Below, in pieces: positions 30,183 through 37,584 of a stretch of DNA of 64,000 nt. The stretch is from contig NW_013524650.1 in the NCBI RefSeq assembly GCF_000250985.1, positions 282,831 through 346,830 of the forward strand, read 5' to 3'. The position numbers and the translations under genes were made by a program. Position 1 is the first letter of the stretch. Each line of letters begins with the position of its first letter. The stretch is from Nematocida parisii ERTm1 (lineage: Eukaryota > Microsporidia). The notes beneath the pieces were generated by a model, which saw nothing but the letters and a program-made list of their open reading frames with translations, was not told where the DNA came from and ran no database searches.

Positions 30183-32090
30183 ATGGTACTCCCAATAGAA
30201 GAGAGAAAGTCTGAAATACAGGATTTAATCCAGAACAACCAAGTATTAGTCTTATCCAGTGAGACTGGTACAGGTAAAACAACACAAGTACCCAAGTACA
30301 TATACGAAATGTATAACAAACCAGTTGTATGTTCACAGCCCAGAAGAATTGCTGCTATAAGCATAGCTAAACGGGTTTCAGAAGAAATGCATGCAACACT
30401 GGGCAAGCTAGTTGGGTATTCTGTAAGATTTGAGGAGTGCAAATCAGACTCAACAATGATAAAGTATGTAACCGATGGTACCCTTATTAGAGATTTCATT
30501 AATGATCCAAGTATATCGCAGTATAAAGCAATAGTAATTGATGAAGTGCACGAAAGAACAATAAACATAGACCTACTCCTAGGTCTAGTGAAAGATGCAA
30601 TTGCACTAAGAGACGACTTAAAAGTAATTATAATGAGTGCTACACTATGCACAAACAAATTTACAGAATATTTTCCCGGGGCAGTGACTCTTCACATTAC
30701 CAGCCGATCTTATCCAATAGATGTAAAGTACTTACCGGTTGAAAAGGATAATTATGCAGAAAAAACTGTAGATGTTGCCATACAAATAAGTGAAAATGAA
30801 CCAGAGGGAGACATTTTAGTATTCTTAACTGGAGAGGATGAAATAGAAAACTGCTGCAGGGAGGTAATGTACAGGCAGAGACAGCTCAAAAACAAACTGG
30901 TTCCTCTTCCATTGTATTCGTCTTTGCCTATGCATGCACAGAATGCGATATTCGAAAAAACAAATGGGCGCAAGGTTATATTTGCCACTAACATAGCAGA
31001 GACATCTATAACAATAGAGAGTGTTGTATATGTTATAGACTCTGGTTATTCCAAACAGAAAATATACGACTCTACTATGCAATCAGAAATGTTATTGAAG
31101 TTACTTATATCCAAATCAAGTGCAGACCAGAGAAAAGGGCGTGCTGGTAGAGTGCGGCCTGGAATATGTTACAGACTGTATGATGAAGAGACATATAACA
31201 AAATGGAATTGTTCACTATACCAGAAATATTAAGAGGAGAGCTGTCTTCTTTGGTTCTAAAAATGGCCAGGCTAGAGATAAAGAATCTGGTTACATTTGA
31301 TTTTATTGAGCCACCATTGCCAGAGTCTGTTATTGTGGCATTGAATCAGCTATACTTTTTAGGTGCCATAGATAAAAGCGGAAATATAACAGAGGAAGGG
31401 CGGCTTTTAGTAGAATTCCCCCTTGAGCCAAAAGATGCCAAAACTCTTTTAGAGTCTGTAAGATATGGCGTGGAAGATGAGATAATTACACTTGCATCGA
31501 TATCTGGGAATCTGATTTTTGACAGAAAGAAGTTCGACCTTGCTATAGATCATAGTGACCACTTATCATTATATCTTATACTTAAAGACTATGAGAATAT
31601 GGCAGAAAAGAGAAGATTCTGTTATGCGCACGGGTTAAACGAAAAGAATTTAGAAAATACACTTAAGTCTAAGAAGCAGATAAAGAAGATTTTAGAAACA
31701 CTAAAGCCCAAGATACAAAAATATCCTAACATAGATGAATTTAGTGTACAAGAGAGAGTAGAAATGTCGATTCTAGGAGGATATTTACTGCAGACTTCAT
31801 ATTCTTTAAAGGAAAGAGTTGCGAATGTAGCTGGGACTGGCACAAGAGTACAGGTAAGAAGACTAACCCCACCAGTTAAAATGGGAAGAGGCAGGGGGTT
31901 CAATACCTCCATCGCGCCCAAATGGATAGTTTACAAAGAGCTTACAAAAATGGACGGAAAGTATGTTATACGTATGGTAAGTGATATAAGCAAGGGAATA
32001 GCAGAAAGACTATTCAAGCAGTATACAGCCCGCCTTGAAGAAATACAATTTACACCAGACACAGCTATTGAAGCAAGTAGAAGAAGATAA
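30183..32090 (+). CDS. DEAH-box RNA helicase, Prp43/DHX15-like
   Basis: A 635-aa DEAH/RHA helicase. Motif I Glu-Thr-Gly-Thr-Gly-Lys-Thr-Thr lies at about 27-34, followed by Gln-Pro-Arg-Arg (Ia), Asp-Glu-Val-His-Glu-Arg (motif II, about 120-125), Ser-Ala-Thr (III), Asn-Ile-Ala-Glu-Thr-Ser-Ile-Thr (V) and Gln-Arg-x-Gly-Arg-Ala-Gly-Arg (VI). Winged-helix, ratchet and OB-fold regions follow, with the OB part unusually short. The N-terminal extension of Prp2/16/22 is absent, which fits Prp43 best. Prp43 acts in ribosome biogenesis as well as spliceosome disassembly, so it could be kept even where introns are lost. Motif II reads DEVH rather than DEAH. AAAATTTTTTAGA lies directly before the start. 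Confidence 0.9.
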   Translation: MVLPIEERKSEIQDLIQNNQVLVLSSETGTGKTTQVPKYIYEMYNKPVVCSQPRRIAAISIAKRVSEEMHATLGKLVGYSVRFEECKSDSTMIKYVTDGTLIRDFINDPSISQYKAIVIDEVHERTINIDLLLGLVKDAIALRDDLKVIIMSATLCTNKFTEYFPGAVTLHITSRSYPIDVKYLPVEKDNYAEKTVDVAIQISENEPEGDILVFLTGEDEIENCCREVMYRQRQLKNKLVPLPLYSSLPMHAQNAIFEKTNGRKVIFATNIAETSITIESVVYVIDSGYSKQKIYDSTMQSEMLLKLLISKSSADQRKGRAGRVRPGICYRLYDEETYNKMELFTIPEILRGELSSLVLKMARLEIKNLVTFDFIEPPLPESVIVALNQLYFLGAIDKSGNITEEGRLLVEFPLEPKDAKTLLESVRYGVEDEIITLASISGNLIFDRKKFDLAIDHSDHLSLYLILKDYENMAEKRRFCYAHGLNEKNLENTLKSKKQIKKILETLKPKIQKYPNIDEFSVQERVEMSILGGYLLQTSYSLKERVANVAGTGTRVQVRRLTPPVKMGRGRGFNTSIAPKWIVYKELTKMDGKYVIRMVSDISKGIAERLFKQYTARLEEIQFTPDTAIEASRRR

Positions 32091-32542
32091 ATTACTATTC
32101 ACACAAATCCTGCAATAATTCGAAAATAAATATTAATTAGACAATCCTTCAATAAGATACAATACAGAATGTATAATTACATAATCATAAATTATTCACA
32201 GTACGTATAGCCGCCACTGTAATAAATTAAACCAAAGATAAAGTATAGCCAGGAGCCACCAGAAATGAATTATTTTTAACAATTAATCATTCAACAGGCC
32301 CGAAAACATCCTCAAAGCACTTAATCAAGTCAGCCATTAAAAACATATTGCAGATATTTAAATTTAAATTCTGTGCACTGGCGATGTACTCCAAGATTCT
32401 TAGAAATAGCGAATATTTTCATTCTAGTACAGGATTTATTCATTATACGAATATTATAAAGATAAAATCAATAGCCGAAGATGTGTTTGACTTTTCTTGT
32501 TAATATCTTTATTGATGCAGTGGCATACCATAAACCCAAAAA
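32091..32542. other. Intergenic region
   Basis: About 450 bases between converging genes (DEAH helicase and Trm112). AT-rich, no gene or RNA recognised. Confidence 0.4.
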
Positions 32543-33004
32543 TTATTCTTCTGTATTTGTAGGTGCAGTAACGAAATCTACTATTCCATTGGTTAATGGA
32601 TAGTGTCTCTGGCACTGTGCACAGACCAGTGCACCATCATTAACTTCTGTGCAGAATAGGACAGTGAATAAATCAGATATTCTTGTCTGATCGAGTGCAG
32701 ATTGAATTGAGTTTTCATCCAGAATGCGCTGAAGTTCCTCTGCCGTGTAGAATAAAGATTCTTCTGATAATCCGTTAATGGTGTTATTTTGTTTTACTCC
32801 ATTAAGAATTATTGGCAGAATAAATTCACTCGTTGCTAGGTCCATTGAGCATATTGTGTCTATTTGTGCTTGCATAAATTCTATTTCCTCTGGGACCATT
32901 TGTCTTTCTGTTCTGGTCACTGTGCACCCATTTGGAATTAAATATCCAGAATAGCCGCACACTTTATTCTTGCACTGCAGTAATAAAATTGAAAATATTT
33001 TCAT
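32543..33004 (-). CDS. TRM112: Trm112, methyltransferase activator subunit
   Basis: A 153-aa zinc-binding activator protein for methyltransferases (Trm9 and Mtq2 in yeast). The N-terminus begins Met-Lys-Ile-Phe, then Leu-Leu-Gln-Cys-Lys, matching the family start. The C-terminus has Leu-Val-Cys-x-x-Cys-x-Arg-His-Tyr-Pro-Leu-Thr-Asn-Gly-Ile-Val-Asp. Central helices carry the inserted domain. The frame is open five residues further upstream (to 33019), but the family N-terminus fits the second Met, at 33004. It is divergent from Trm9, with 27 bp between starts, so the two subunits of one enzyme share a promoter region. Confidence 0.9.
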   Translation of the reverse strand: MKIFSILLLQCKNKVCGYSGYLIPNGCTVTRTERQMVPEEIEFMQAQIDTICSMDLATSEFILPIILNGVKQNNTINGLSEESLFYTAEELQRILDENSIQSALDQTRISDLFTVLFCTEVNDGALVCAQCQRHYPLTNGIVDFVTAPTNTEE

Positions 33005-33031
33005 GCACTGGAAATCCAAAGGCTATTTAAA
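33005..33031. promoter_or_regulatory. Shared 27-bp divergent promoter (TRM112/TRM9)
   Basis: The spacer between the two start codons is 27 bp and contains CTATTTAAA just before the TRM9 ATG. Such a short spacer implies bidirectional initiation or start sites inside the partner's coding end. Confidence 0.45.
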
Positions 33032-33703
33032 ATGGAAGACTTTGAAAGAAAACACGTACACAAATTCTATGAAGAGTCCTCAGAAGAATTTTCTGCAACA
33101 CGATACAAGCCCTGGCCTAAAATAGAGTATTTTTATAGCAAGTATGTAAGAAAAACAGATCTGGTATTGGATGCAGGCTCAGGCAATGGGCGGAACACGT
33201 TTTTCCCCGACCGAACGCTATCACTGGATTATTCTTCTGGGCTATTGGGAATAGCTCAAAGAAAACATGGTGGGATGGGGTATATAAGAGGAGATTTAGG
33301 AGAGGATTTGCCTTTTAAACAGAACACATTTGATATTTGCATATCCATTGCTGTTATACACCATCTTTCAAGTGAAGAAAGAAGAAAAACCGCGGTCAAG
33401 TCTATGGTGGATATGTTAAAAATCGGTGGACATGCACTGATTTATGTGTGGAGTGAGTCACCAGAGAGTAAAGCATCAAAATTCATAAGTATTCCAAACT
33501 TAGAAGATGCAAGCTTAGATAAAATAGACAACTTATCAGCAAATGATGTTTTTGTTGGGTGGAAGAGTGCAAATAAATTAAACAGATACTATCACTTATT
33601 CAAAACAAACGAGCTAGAAAGTATTCTAAAGGATCTTCCTGTAAATATAATTGAGTCAGGAAAAGACCACGGAAATTACTATGCAATAATTAAAAAGGTG
33701 TAA
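33032..33703 (+). CDS. TRM9: Trm9 tRNA wobble-uridine methyltransferase
   Basis: A 223-aa class I SAM methyltransferase. The N-terminal signature Val-His-Lys-Phe-Tyr, then Phe-Ser-Ala-Thr-Arg-Tyr-Lys-Pro-Trp-Pro is specific for Trm9/ALKBH8. The SAM-binding strand and loop read Val-Leu-Asp-Ala-Gly-Ser-Gly-Asn-Gly-Arg-Asn (about 47-57), followed by Ser-Leu-Asp-Tyr-Ser and Ile-Ala-Val-Ile-His-His-Leu. With Trm112 it completes mcm5U at the wobble position of tRNAs for Arg and Glu. It is divergent from TRM112. Length is slightly below yeast Trm9 (279 aa). Confidence 0.92.
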   Translation: MEDFERKHVHKFYEESSEEFSATRYKPWPKIEYFYSKYVRKTDLVLDAGSGNGRNTFFPDRTLSLDYSSGLLGIAQRKHGGMGYIRGDLGEDLPFKQNTFDICISIAVIHHLSSEERRKTAVKSMVDMLKIGGHALIYVWSESPESKASKFISIPNLEDASLDKIDNLSANDVFVGWKSANKLNRYYHLFKTNELESILKDLPVNIIESGKDHGNYYAIIKKV

Positions 33704-33850
33704 TTATACTGCAGTATACGCATTATCTATATAATTACCAAATAGAATAAATAGAATCAGAAATACCCCCGAAATTTACCATCCCTTTATTCCCTAGAGC
33801 TCTACAGTGCAACTAAACACTAATTAAATAGATTGAGTTCATAATTTTTT

Positions 33851-34666
33851 ATGAACATAGAAACCATAAGCAAAGAAAAAGAGAGAAGCATTGAACAAAT
33901 TCTTACACCAAATAAGAGCAATAGCATAATTGGCGCCAAAGACAATCCCAATGTAAATGAAAATATAGACCAAGAAGATTCTTCATCAGGATATTTTACC
34001 TATCCAAATAGCAAGCCATACTGCCGTGGTAGAATACACCAAGTAGCATTTTATCTTACAATAATTATGTATATTGTGTTAATGTGCACTCTTCGTATAA
34101 ATAAAATATACTTATCGTTATACTTTGCCTCACAGGTACTGTTGTACGGCATAAGTGGTACGTATCATACAAAGAAATGGAAAACAAGAGAATCAGAAAA
34201 ACTATTTCAAAAATTAGACCATTCATCTATATTCCTTTTAATTGCAGGTACACAGACTTGTGTAATAGCAGCAATCAACGAAGTAAACATAGGAGGCACA
34301 TCTAATATTCTGTTATATCTACCAATATCGTATATATTGGCTATTTTAGGCATGTTAAAGGTATTTTTTATACAGAATATACCAAAATCAGTTAATGTGT
34401 CGTATTATATAGTACACGGTGCTTCTGTTATAATATTTGTGCCCATAGAATATGTAAAGAAAGAATTACCGCTATTTGTGTTCAGCATATTCGGAGGTGT
34501 ATCATATATAATTGGTGGCATAATATACGGAACAAAAAAACCAGACCCATGGCCTAAGACCTTTGGGTTTCATGAGATATTCCATACACTAACGGTTATT
34601 GGCAATACATTCTTTATGCTAACTATTGTATGGGCTGATTATAAGGCTGGTCGTATGATCGGGTGA
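33851..34666 (+). CDS. Hemolysin III / PAQR-type seven-TM protein
   Basis: A 271-aa membrane protein with a hydrophilic 65-residue N-terminus and seven hydrophobic segments. Family motifs: Ser-Gly-x-Tyr-His-Thr after TM2, Lys-Leu-Asp-His-Ser-x-Ile-Phe-hydrophobic-Leu-Ile-Ala-Gly-Thr at TM3, and Phe-Gly-Phe-His-Glu-Ile-Phe-His-x-x-x-Val before the last TM. The conserved Ser, Asp and His residues form the zinc site of progestin-adiponectin receptors, related to ceramidase. The hemolysin name is historical; the cellular role is unknown, and a lipid hydrolase role is inference. The stop is 2 bp from the stop of the converging Cdt1 gene. TAATTTTTT lies directly before the ATG. Confidence 0.88.
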   Translation: MNIETISKEKERSIEQILTPNKSNSIIGAKDNPNVNENIDQEDSSSGYFTYPNSKPYCRGRIHQVAFYLTIIMYIVLMCTLRINKIYLSLYFASQVLLYGISGTYHTKKWKTRESEKLFQKLDHSSIFLLIAGTQTCVIAAINEVNIGGTSNILLYLPISYILAILGMLKVFFIQNIPKSVNVSYYIVHGASVIIFVPIEYVKKELPLFVFSIFGGVSYIIGGIIYGTKKPDPWPKTFGFHEIFHTLTVIGNTFFMLTIVWADYKAGRMIG

Positions 34667-34668
34667 AT

Positions 34669-35850
34669 TTATTCAAAATGTGTGGTATACTTGGGTATAT
34701 CCAGTAATAAATATGCTGTTCCCTCTGCAGATACTTTTGTATGCATTAATCCTACTGTGCGTGGATGAGTTAGAATATCGGCTATTTTTATAGATGATGT
34801 TGTGAATATGGATATTTTCTGTGTGATAAAGTCAATAGGAAATGATTTCTTAGAGGATGTAATAGCAAGTGTGAATATCGCATGTACTGCTTTAATTATT
34901 TCCCTTTCCTTTTCTTCTTCCATCTGTATGAATTTATTTCTTCTTTCTGCCTCTCTCTGTTTAATTCTCTCTAATATAGACAGCCCTTTATTTAGACCCG
35001 GAGAAGGCTTAGTGCACTCTGTGGTATTTATAATGGGAGCGTTTGGTTTATCTGGGGACTGTTTAGTTAGTTCATTAGATTCTTCCGGTTCAATTCTGTA
35101 TAATGGGTCTGTGTTTTTAGTATTTATATTACATAATGGACTTTTCTTTTTAAGCGTGGTTTTATCTGTTGTATTTTCTAAACTAATAGCACTCTCGCAT
35201 TCTTTTACTTTTTTTGTAGTTCTGTCACATTTTAGTTTGTTCTTGGTACTACTAGAATTATCATCTGGTTTTATTATATCCATGCGAATGTCTGGCCAGT
35301 CGGTCTCTGGGCATAAACTTGGTAAAGATGCAGTGTGTTTGTTATCCAATACTGCACTCTTTTTAAAATTGAGGTCTTCGCTGATTAGTTCATCAATTGT
35401 ACGGATTGTTTCTGAATTTGTTTCTTTAACATTTATTTTAGCATATTTTGTACGCACCCAGTCAATTGCTTTCTTTTCACAGTGCATGAGTCTATTTTCT
35501 ATGCTCACTATGTCTATAATTATAACCGATTCATTTTTAAATCTGCTCTGTGTATACGTGTATATGTCACCAAATATGAGCTTGATTTGTCTATAATGAA
35601 TTTCGTGTATTTTATCCTTGCAGAGATGGGAGACTGTTCTGGATACGTCCTGCAAGGTATTAGTCAATGTTTTTGTTGAATTAAATGAAATAACAGAGTC
35701 AGTTAATGTGATTATTCTAAGCAAAAAAGAAATGCAATCAGGCAGCCTAATGTCATTAGTGGCACGTGTAAGATGCCGCCACCTCAGATATCCAGGTAGA
35801 TTTGTGTTATGGAGTGAATCCGGTGTCTTTTTGTCTGGGATATCCTTCAT
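34669..35850 (-). CDS. CDT1: Cdt1-like replication licensing factor
   Basis: A 393-aa protein. The N-terminal part (about 19-110) has Leu-Pro-x-Tyr-x-x-x, an Asp-Ser-Val-Ile segment, an Asn-Thr-Leu-Gln-Asp-Val helix and a His-Tyr-Arg-Gln-Ile-Lys-hydrophobic-Ile-Phe-x-x-x-Tyr segment, the layout of the Cdt1 middle (geminin-binding) fold. A long Ser, Thr, Lys and Pro-rich linker follows. Around residue 295 a Leu-Glu-Arg-Ile-Lys-x-Arg-Glu-Ala helix precedes the C-terminal winged helix that binds MCM. Cdt1 loads MCM2-7 at origins in the nucleus. It is divergent from the eIF4A-like gene (20 bp between starts) and ends 2 bp from the hemolysin-III gene. The call rests on pattern and architecture without a search. 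Confidence 0.65.
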   Translation of the reverse strand: MKDIPDKKTPDSLHNTNLPGYLRWRHLTRATNDIRLPDCISFLLRIITLTDSVISFNSTKTLTNTLQDVSRTVSHLCKDKIHEIHYRQIKLIFGDIYTYTQSRFKNESVIIIDIVSIENRLMHCEKKAIDWVRTKYAKINVKETNSETIRTIDELISEDLNFKKSAVLDNKHTASLPSLCPETDWPDIRMDIIKPDDNSSSTKNKLKCDRTTKKVKECESAISLENTTDKTTLKKKSPLCNINTKNTDPLYRIEPEESNELTKQSPDKPNAPIINTTECTKPSPGLNKGLSILERIKQREAERRNKFIQMEEEKEREIIKAVHAIFTLAITSSKKSFPIDFITQKISIFTTSSIKIADILTHPRTVGLMHTKVSAEGTAYLLLDIPKYTTHFE

Positions 35851-35870
35851 AATTCTGTGTAAATTTTTTC

Positions 35871-37013
35871 ATGGAAATACGTACATCCGAATTTGAGCAG
35901 CTTGGTTTATCAGAGAATATTCTTATGGGAATATTTGCGTATGGGTTCAGCACCCCATCAAAAATACAGAAAGATGCAATTGGTGTAATTTCTGGGGGAA
36001 AGAGTGTTTTAATGCAGTCAAAAAATGGAACGGGAAAAACTGCCACTTTTCTGCTGGGAATGCTCCAGAAGCTAACCATTCACAAAAACACACCGTATAT
36101 ACAGTCTATTGTACTATCACCAACCCGTGACTTAGCCATACAAACATTTAATGTGTTTAACGGCCTTGCTAAGTATATGGGAATAAAGGGATACTGTGCA
36201 GTTGGGCAGACTAAAAAAGTATCAGAAGATGTTCATGCATTAAATGGGTGTACAGTGTTATTTGGTACTCCAGGAAGAGTTCTTCACTTATTAAAAGAAT
36301 CAATCAAGACGTTTAATAAAGTGCACATGGTGGTTTTAGATGAAGCAGATCGTGTGGTAGAGAGTGGATTTAGTCTGCCAGTCAGAGGAATATTTGAGAG
36401 GATTAAACCAATGAACGCACAGTTTGTATTTGTAAGTGCAACACTGCCGCAAGCAATAACTGAATTTCTCACTGAGTACCTCCCAGAAGATTATGAGTCC
36501 TTTTTAGTACCACAAGAAGAACTTGCACTTTCAAGAATTTCGCAGTTTTACATTAATGTAGTGGAGAAAAAGAAGTTTAACAGACTGTGTGATATTTTCA
36601 GCACGGTTTCAATTTCCCAGGCAGTTATTTTTGCAAACAGAAAGGAAACAGTAATGGAATTAGGTAAAAAACTGCAAATGCATGAATTTCCTGCTGTTAT
36701 AGTGCACGGTGGAATAGAGCAAGCAGAAAGAAACAAAAGAATGTCAGAATTCTTTAGTGGTAAGCATAGAATACTCGTGTGCACAGACGTATGCGCAAGA
36801 GGAATAGATGCAGTGCATGTTAATTTAGTAGTTAATTATGATGCTCCACTCTCACCAGAGGAGTATTTACACAGAATCGGCAGAGGTGGTAGATTTGGAA
36901 AAACATCGATTGCTATAAGTCTTCTGGAGCCAAGTGAGTGCAGTAAAAGCCAAGCCATATTCAGTGCATTTGGGAAGGCACTAAAAGAATTTGTTATTCC
37001 TGAGCCTTCTTAA
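35871..37013 (+). CDS. DEAD-box RNA helicase, eIF4A/Fal1-like
   Basis: A 380-aa two-domain DEAD-box helicase with little extra sequence, as in eIF4A. It has a Q-motif region Phe-x-x-Leu-Gly-Leu to Gly-Phe-Ser-x-Pro-Ser-x-Ile-Gln, motif I Ser-Lys-Asn-Gly-Thr-Gly-Lys-Thr (about 44-51), Pro-Thr-Arg-Asp-Leu-Ala, Thr-Pro-Gly-Arg-Val, motif II Asp-Glu-Ala-Asp, Ser-Ala-Thr, and His-Arg-Ile-Gly-Arg-Gly-Gly-Arg-Phe-Gly. It could be translation factor eIF4A or a Fal1-like factor; Gly-Ile-Phe-Ala-Tyr-Gly-Phe near the start is shared by both. The second Gly in motif VI replaces the usual Ser or Thr. The start is 20 bp from the divergent Cdt1 start; AAATTTTTTC directly precedes it. Confidence 0.88.
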   Translation: MEIRTSEFEQLGLSENILMGIFAYGFSTPSKIQKDAIGVISGGKSVLMQSKNGTGKTATFLLGMLQKLTIHKNTPYIQSIVLSPTRDLAIQTFNVFNGLAKYMGIKGYCAVGQTKKVSEDVHALNGCTVLFGTPGRVLHLLKESIKTFNKVHMVVLDEADRVVESGFSLPVRGIFERIKPMNAQFVFVSATLPQAITEFLTEYLPEDYESFLVPQEELALSRISQFYINVVEKKKFNRLCDIFSTVSISQAVIFANRKETVMELGKKLQMHEFPAVIVHGGIEQAERNKRMSEFFSGKHRILVCTDVCARGIDAVHVNLVVNYDAPLSPEEYLHRIGRGGRFGKTSIAISLLEPSECSKSQAIFSAFGKALKEFVIPEPS

Positions 37014-37034
37014 TAAGAATATTTGCATATTTAC

Positions 37035-37052
37035 AACCCGATTTAACCCGAA
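37035..37052 (+). repeat. Doubled AACCCG motif, 10-bp period
   Basis: AACCCG at 37035 and 37045 in CAACCCGATTTAACCCGAA, 22 bp after the helicase stop codon. Confidence 0.7.
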
Positions 37053-37338
37053 ATACAAAAAAATGAATTAACTTTAAGTATAAAAATTAAATCGTATATA
37101 TTCTATTACAGAATACGCTTTTATTTGCAATAAACAGGAATTTTTATAGAAATAAAGTATAAATAGATTTAATATACAGAAATTGGAATATATTGGGGAT
37201 ATTTTGCTTTATTATGAAAAGCAGAGCACGCCCGAAATAGAAAACCAGTTAAAATATTCTGAAAGAATGAAACCCCAGAAATAAACGTAAATAAAGACTA
37301 TTTTAGGTATATATGAAATATTTATACTTTGGCATTAA

Positions 37339-37465
37339 AACACCATGAAAATAACAGATATTTGGGAGCTATTTCCAATTAGTCTATATGTTTATGGAGT
37401 ATAAAGATTAGTGCGATTTTCATGGTGTTACAGTGAACTTCTAACACATTAGATGTGTTACAGTG
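37339..37465. repeat. Nested inverted and direct repeats upstream of VTC
   Basis: A perfect 14-bp inverted repeat pairs 37339-37352 (AACACCATGAAAAT) with 37416-37429, loop 63 bp. Next to it, GTGTTACAGTG occurs twice in direct orientation (37425-37435 and 37455-37465, 30 bp apart). A perfect 8-bp hairpin TAACACAT-TAG-ATGTGTTA spans 37442-37460. The elements overlap, which suggests an RNA structure or a cluster of protein-binding sites upstream of the VTC gene (start 37585). Confidence 0.7.
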
Positions 37466-37584
37466 TATACATCTGTGCGTATTCTTAAGAAAGTGCTTAT
37501 TTGGTATTCAAACAACGTATTATGTCAGATTCTTTGAAACATAGTTACACACAGTGTATATAATAGAACAAATAGACATATAAC

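Larger units (their letters stand above)
37014..37584. other. Intergenic region with doubled motif and nested inverted repeats
   Basis: About 570 bases upstream of the VTC gene. The doubled AACCCG motif is at 37035-37052. A complex of inverted and direct repeats lies at 37339-37465 (separate entry). No reading frame is credible. Confidence 0.55.

Noticed and set aside
34802-35596. 264-aa plus-strand frame antisense to Cdt1
   Set aside because: The minus strand has a convincing domain order; the plus-strand frame is Ser/Leu/Phe-rich shadow.
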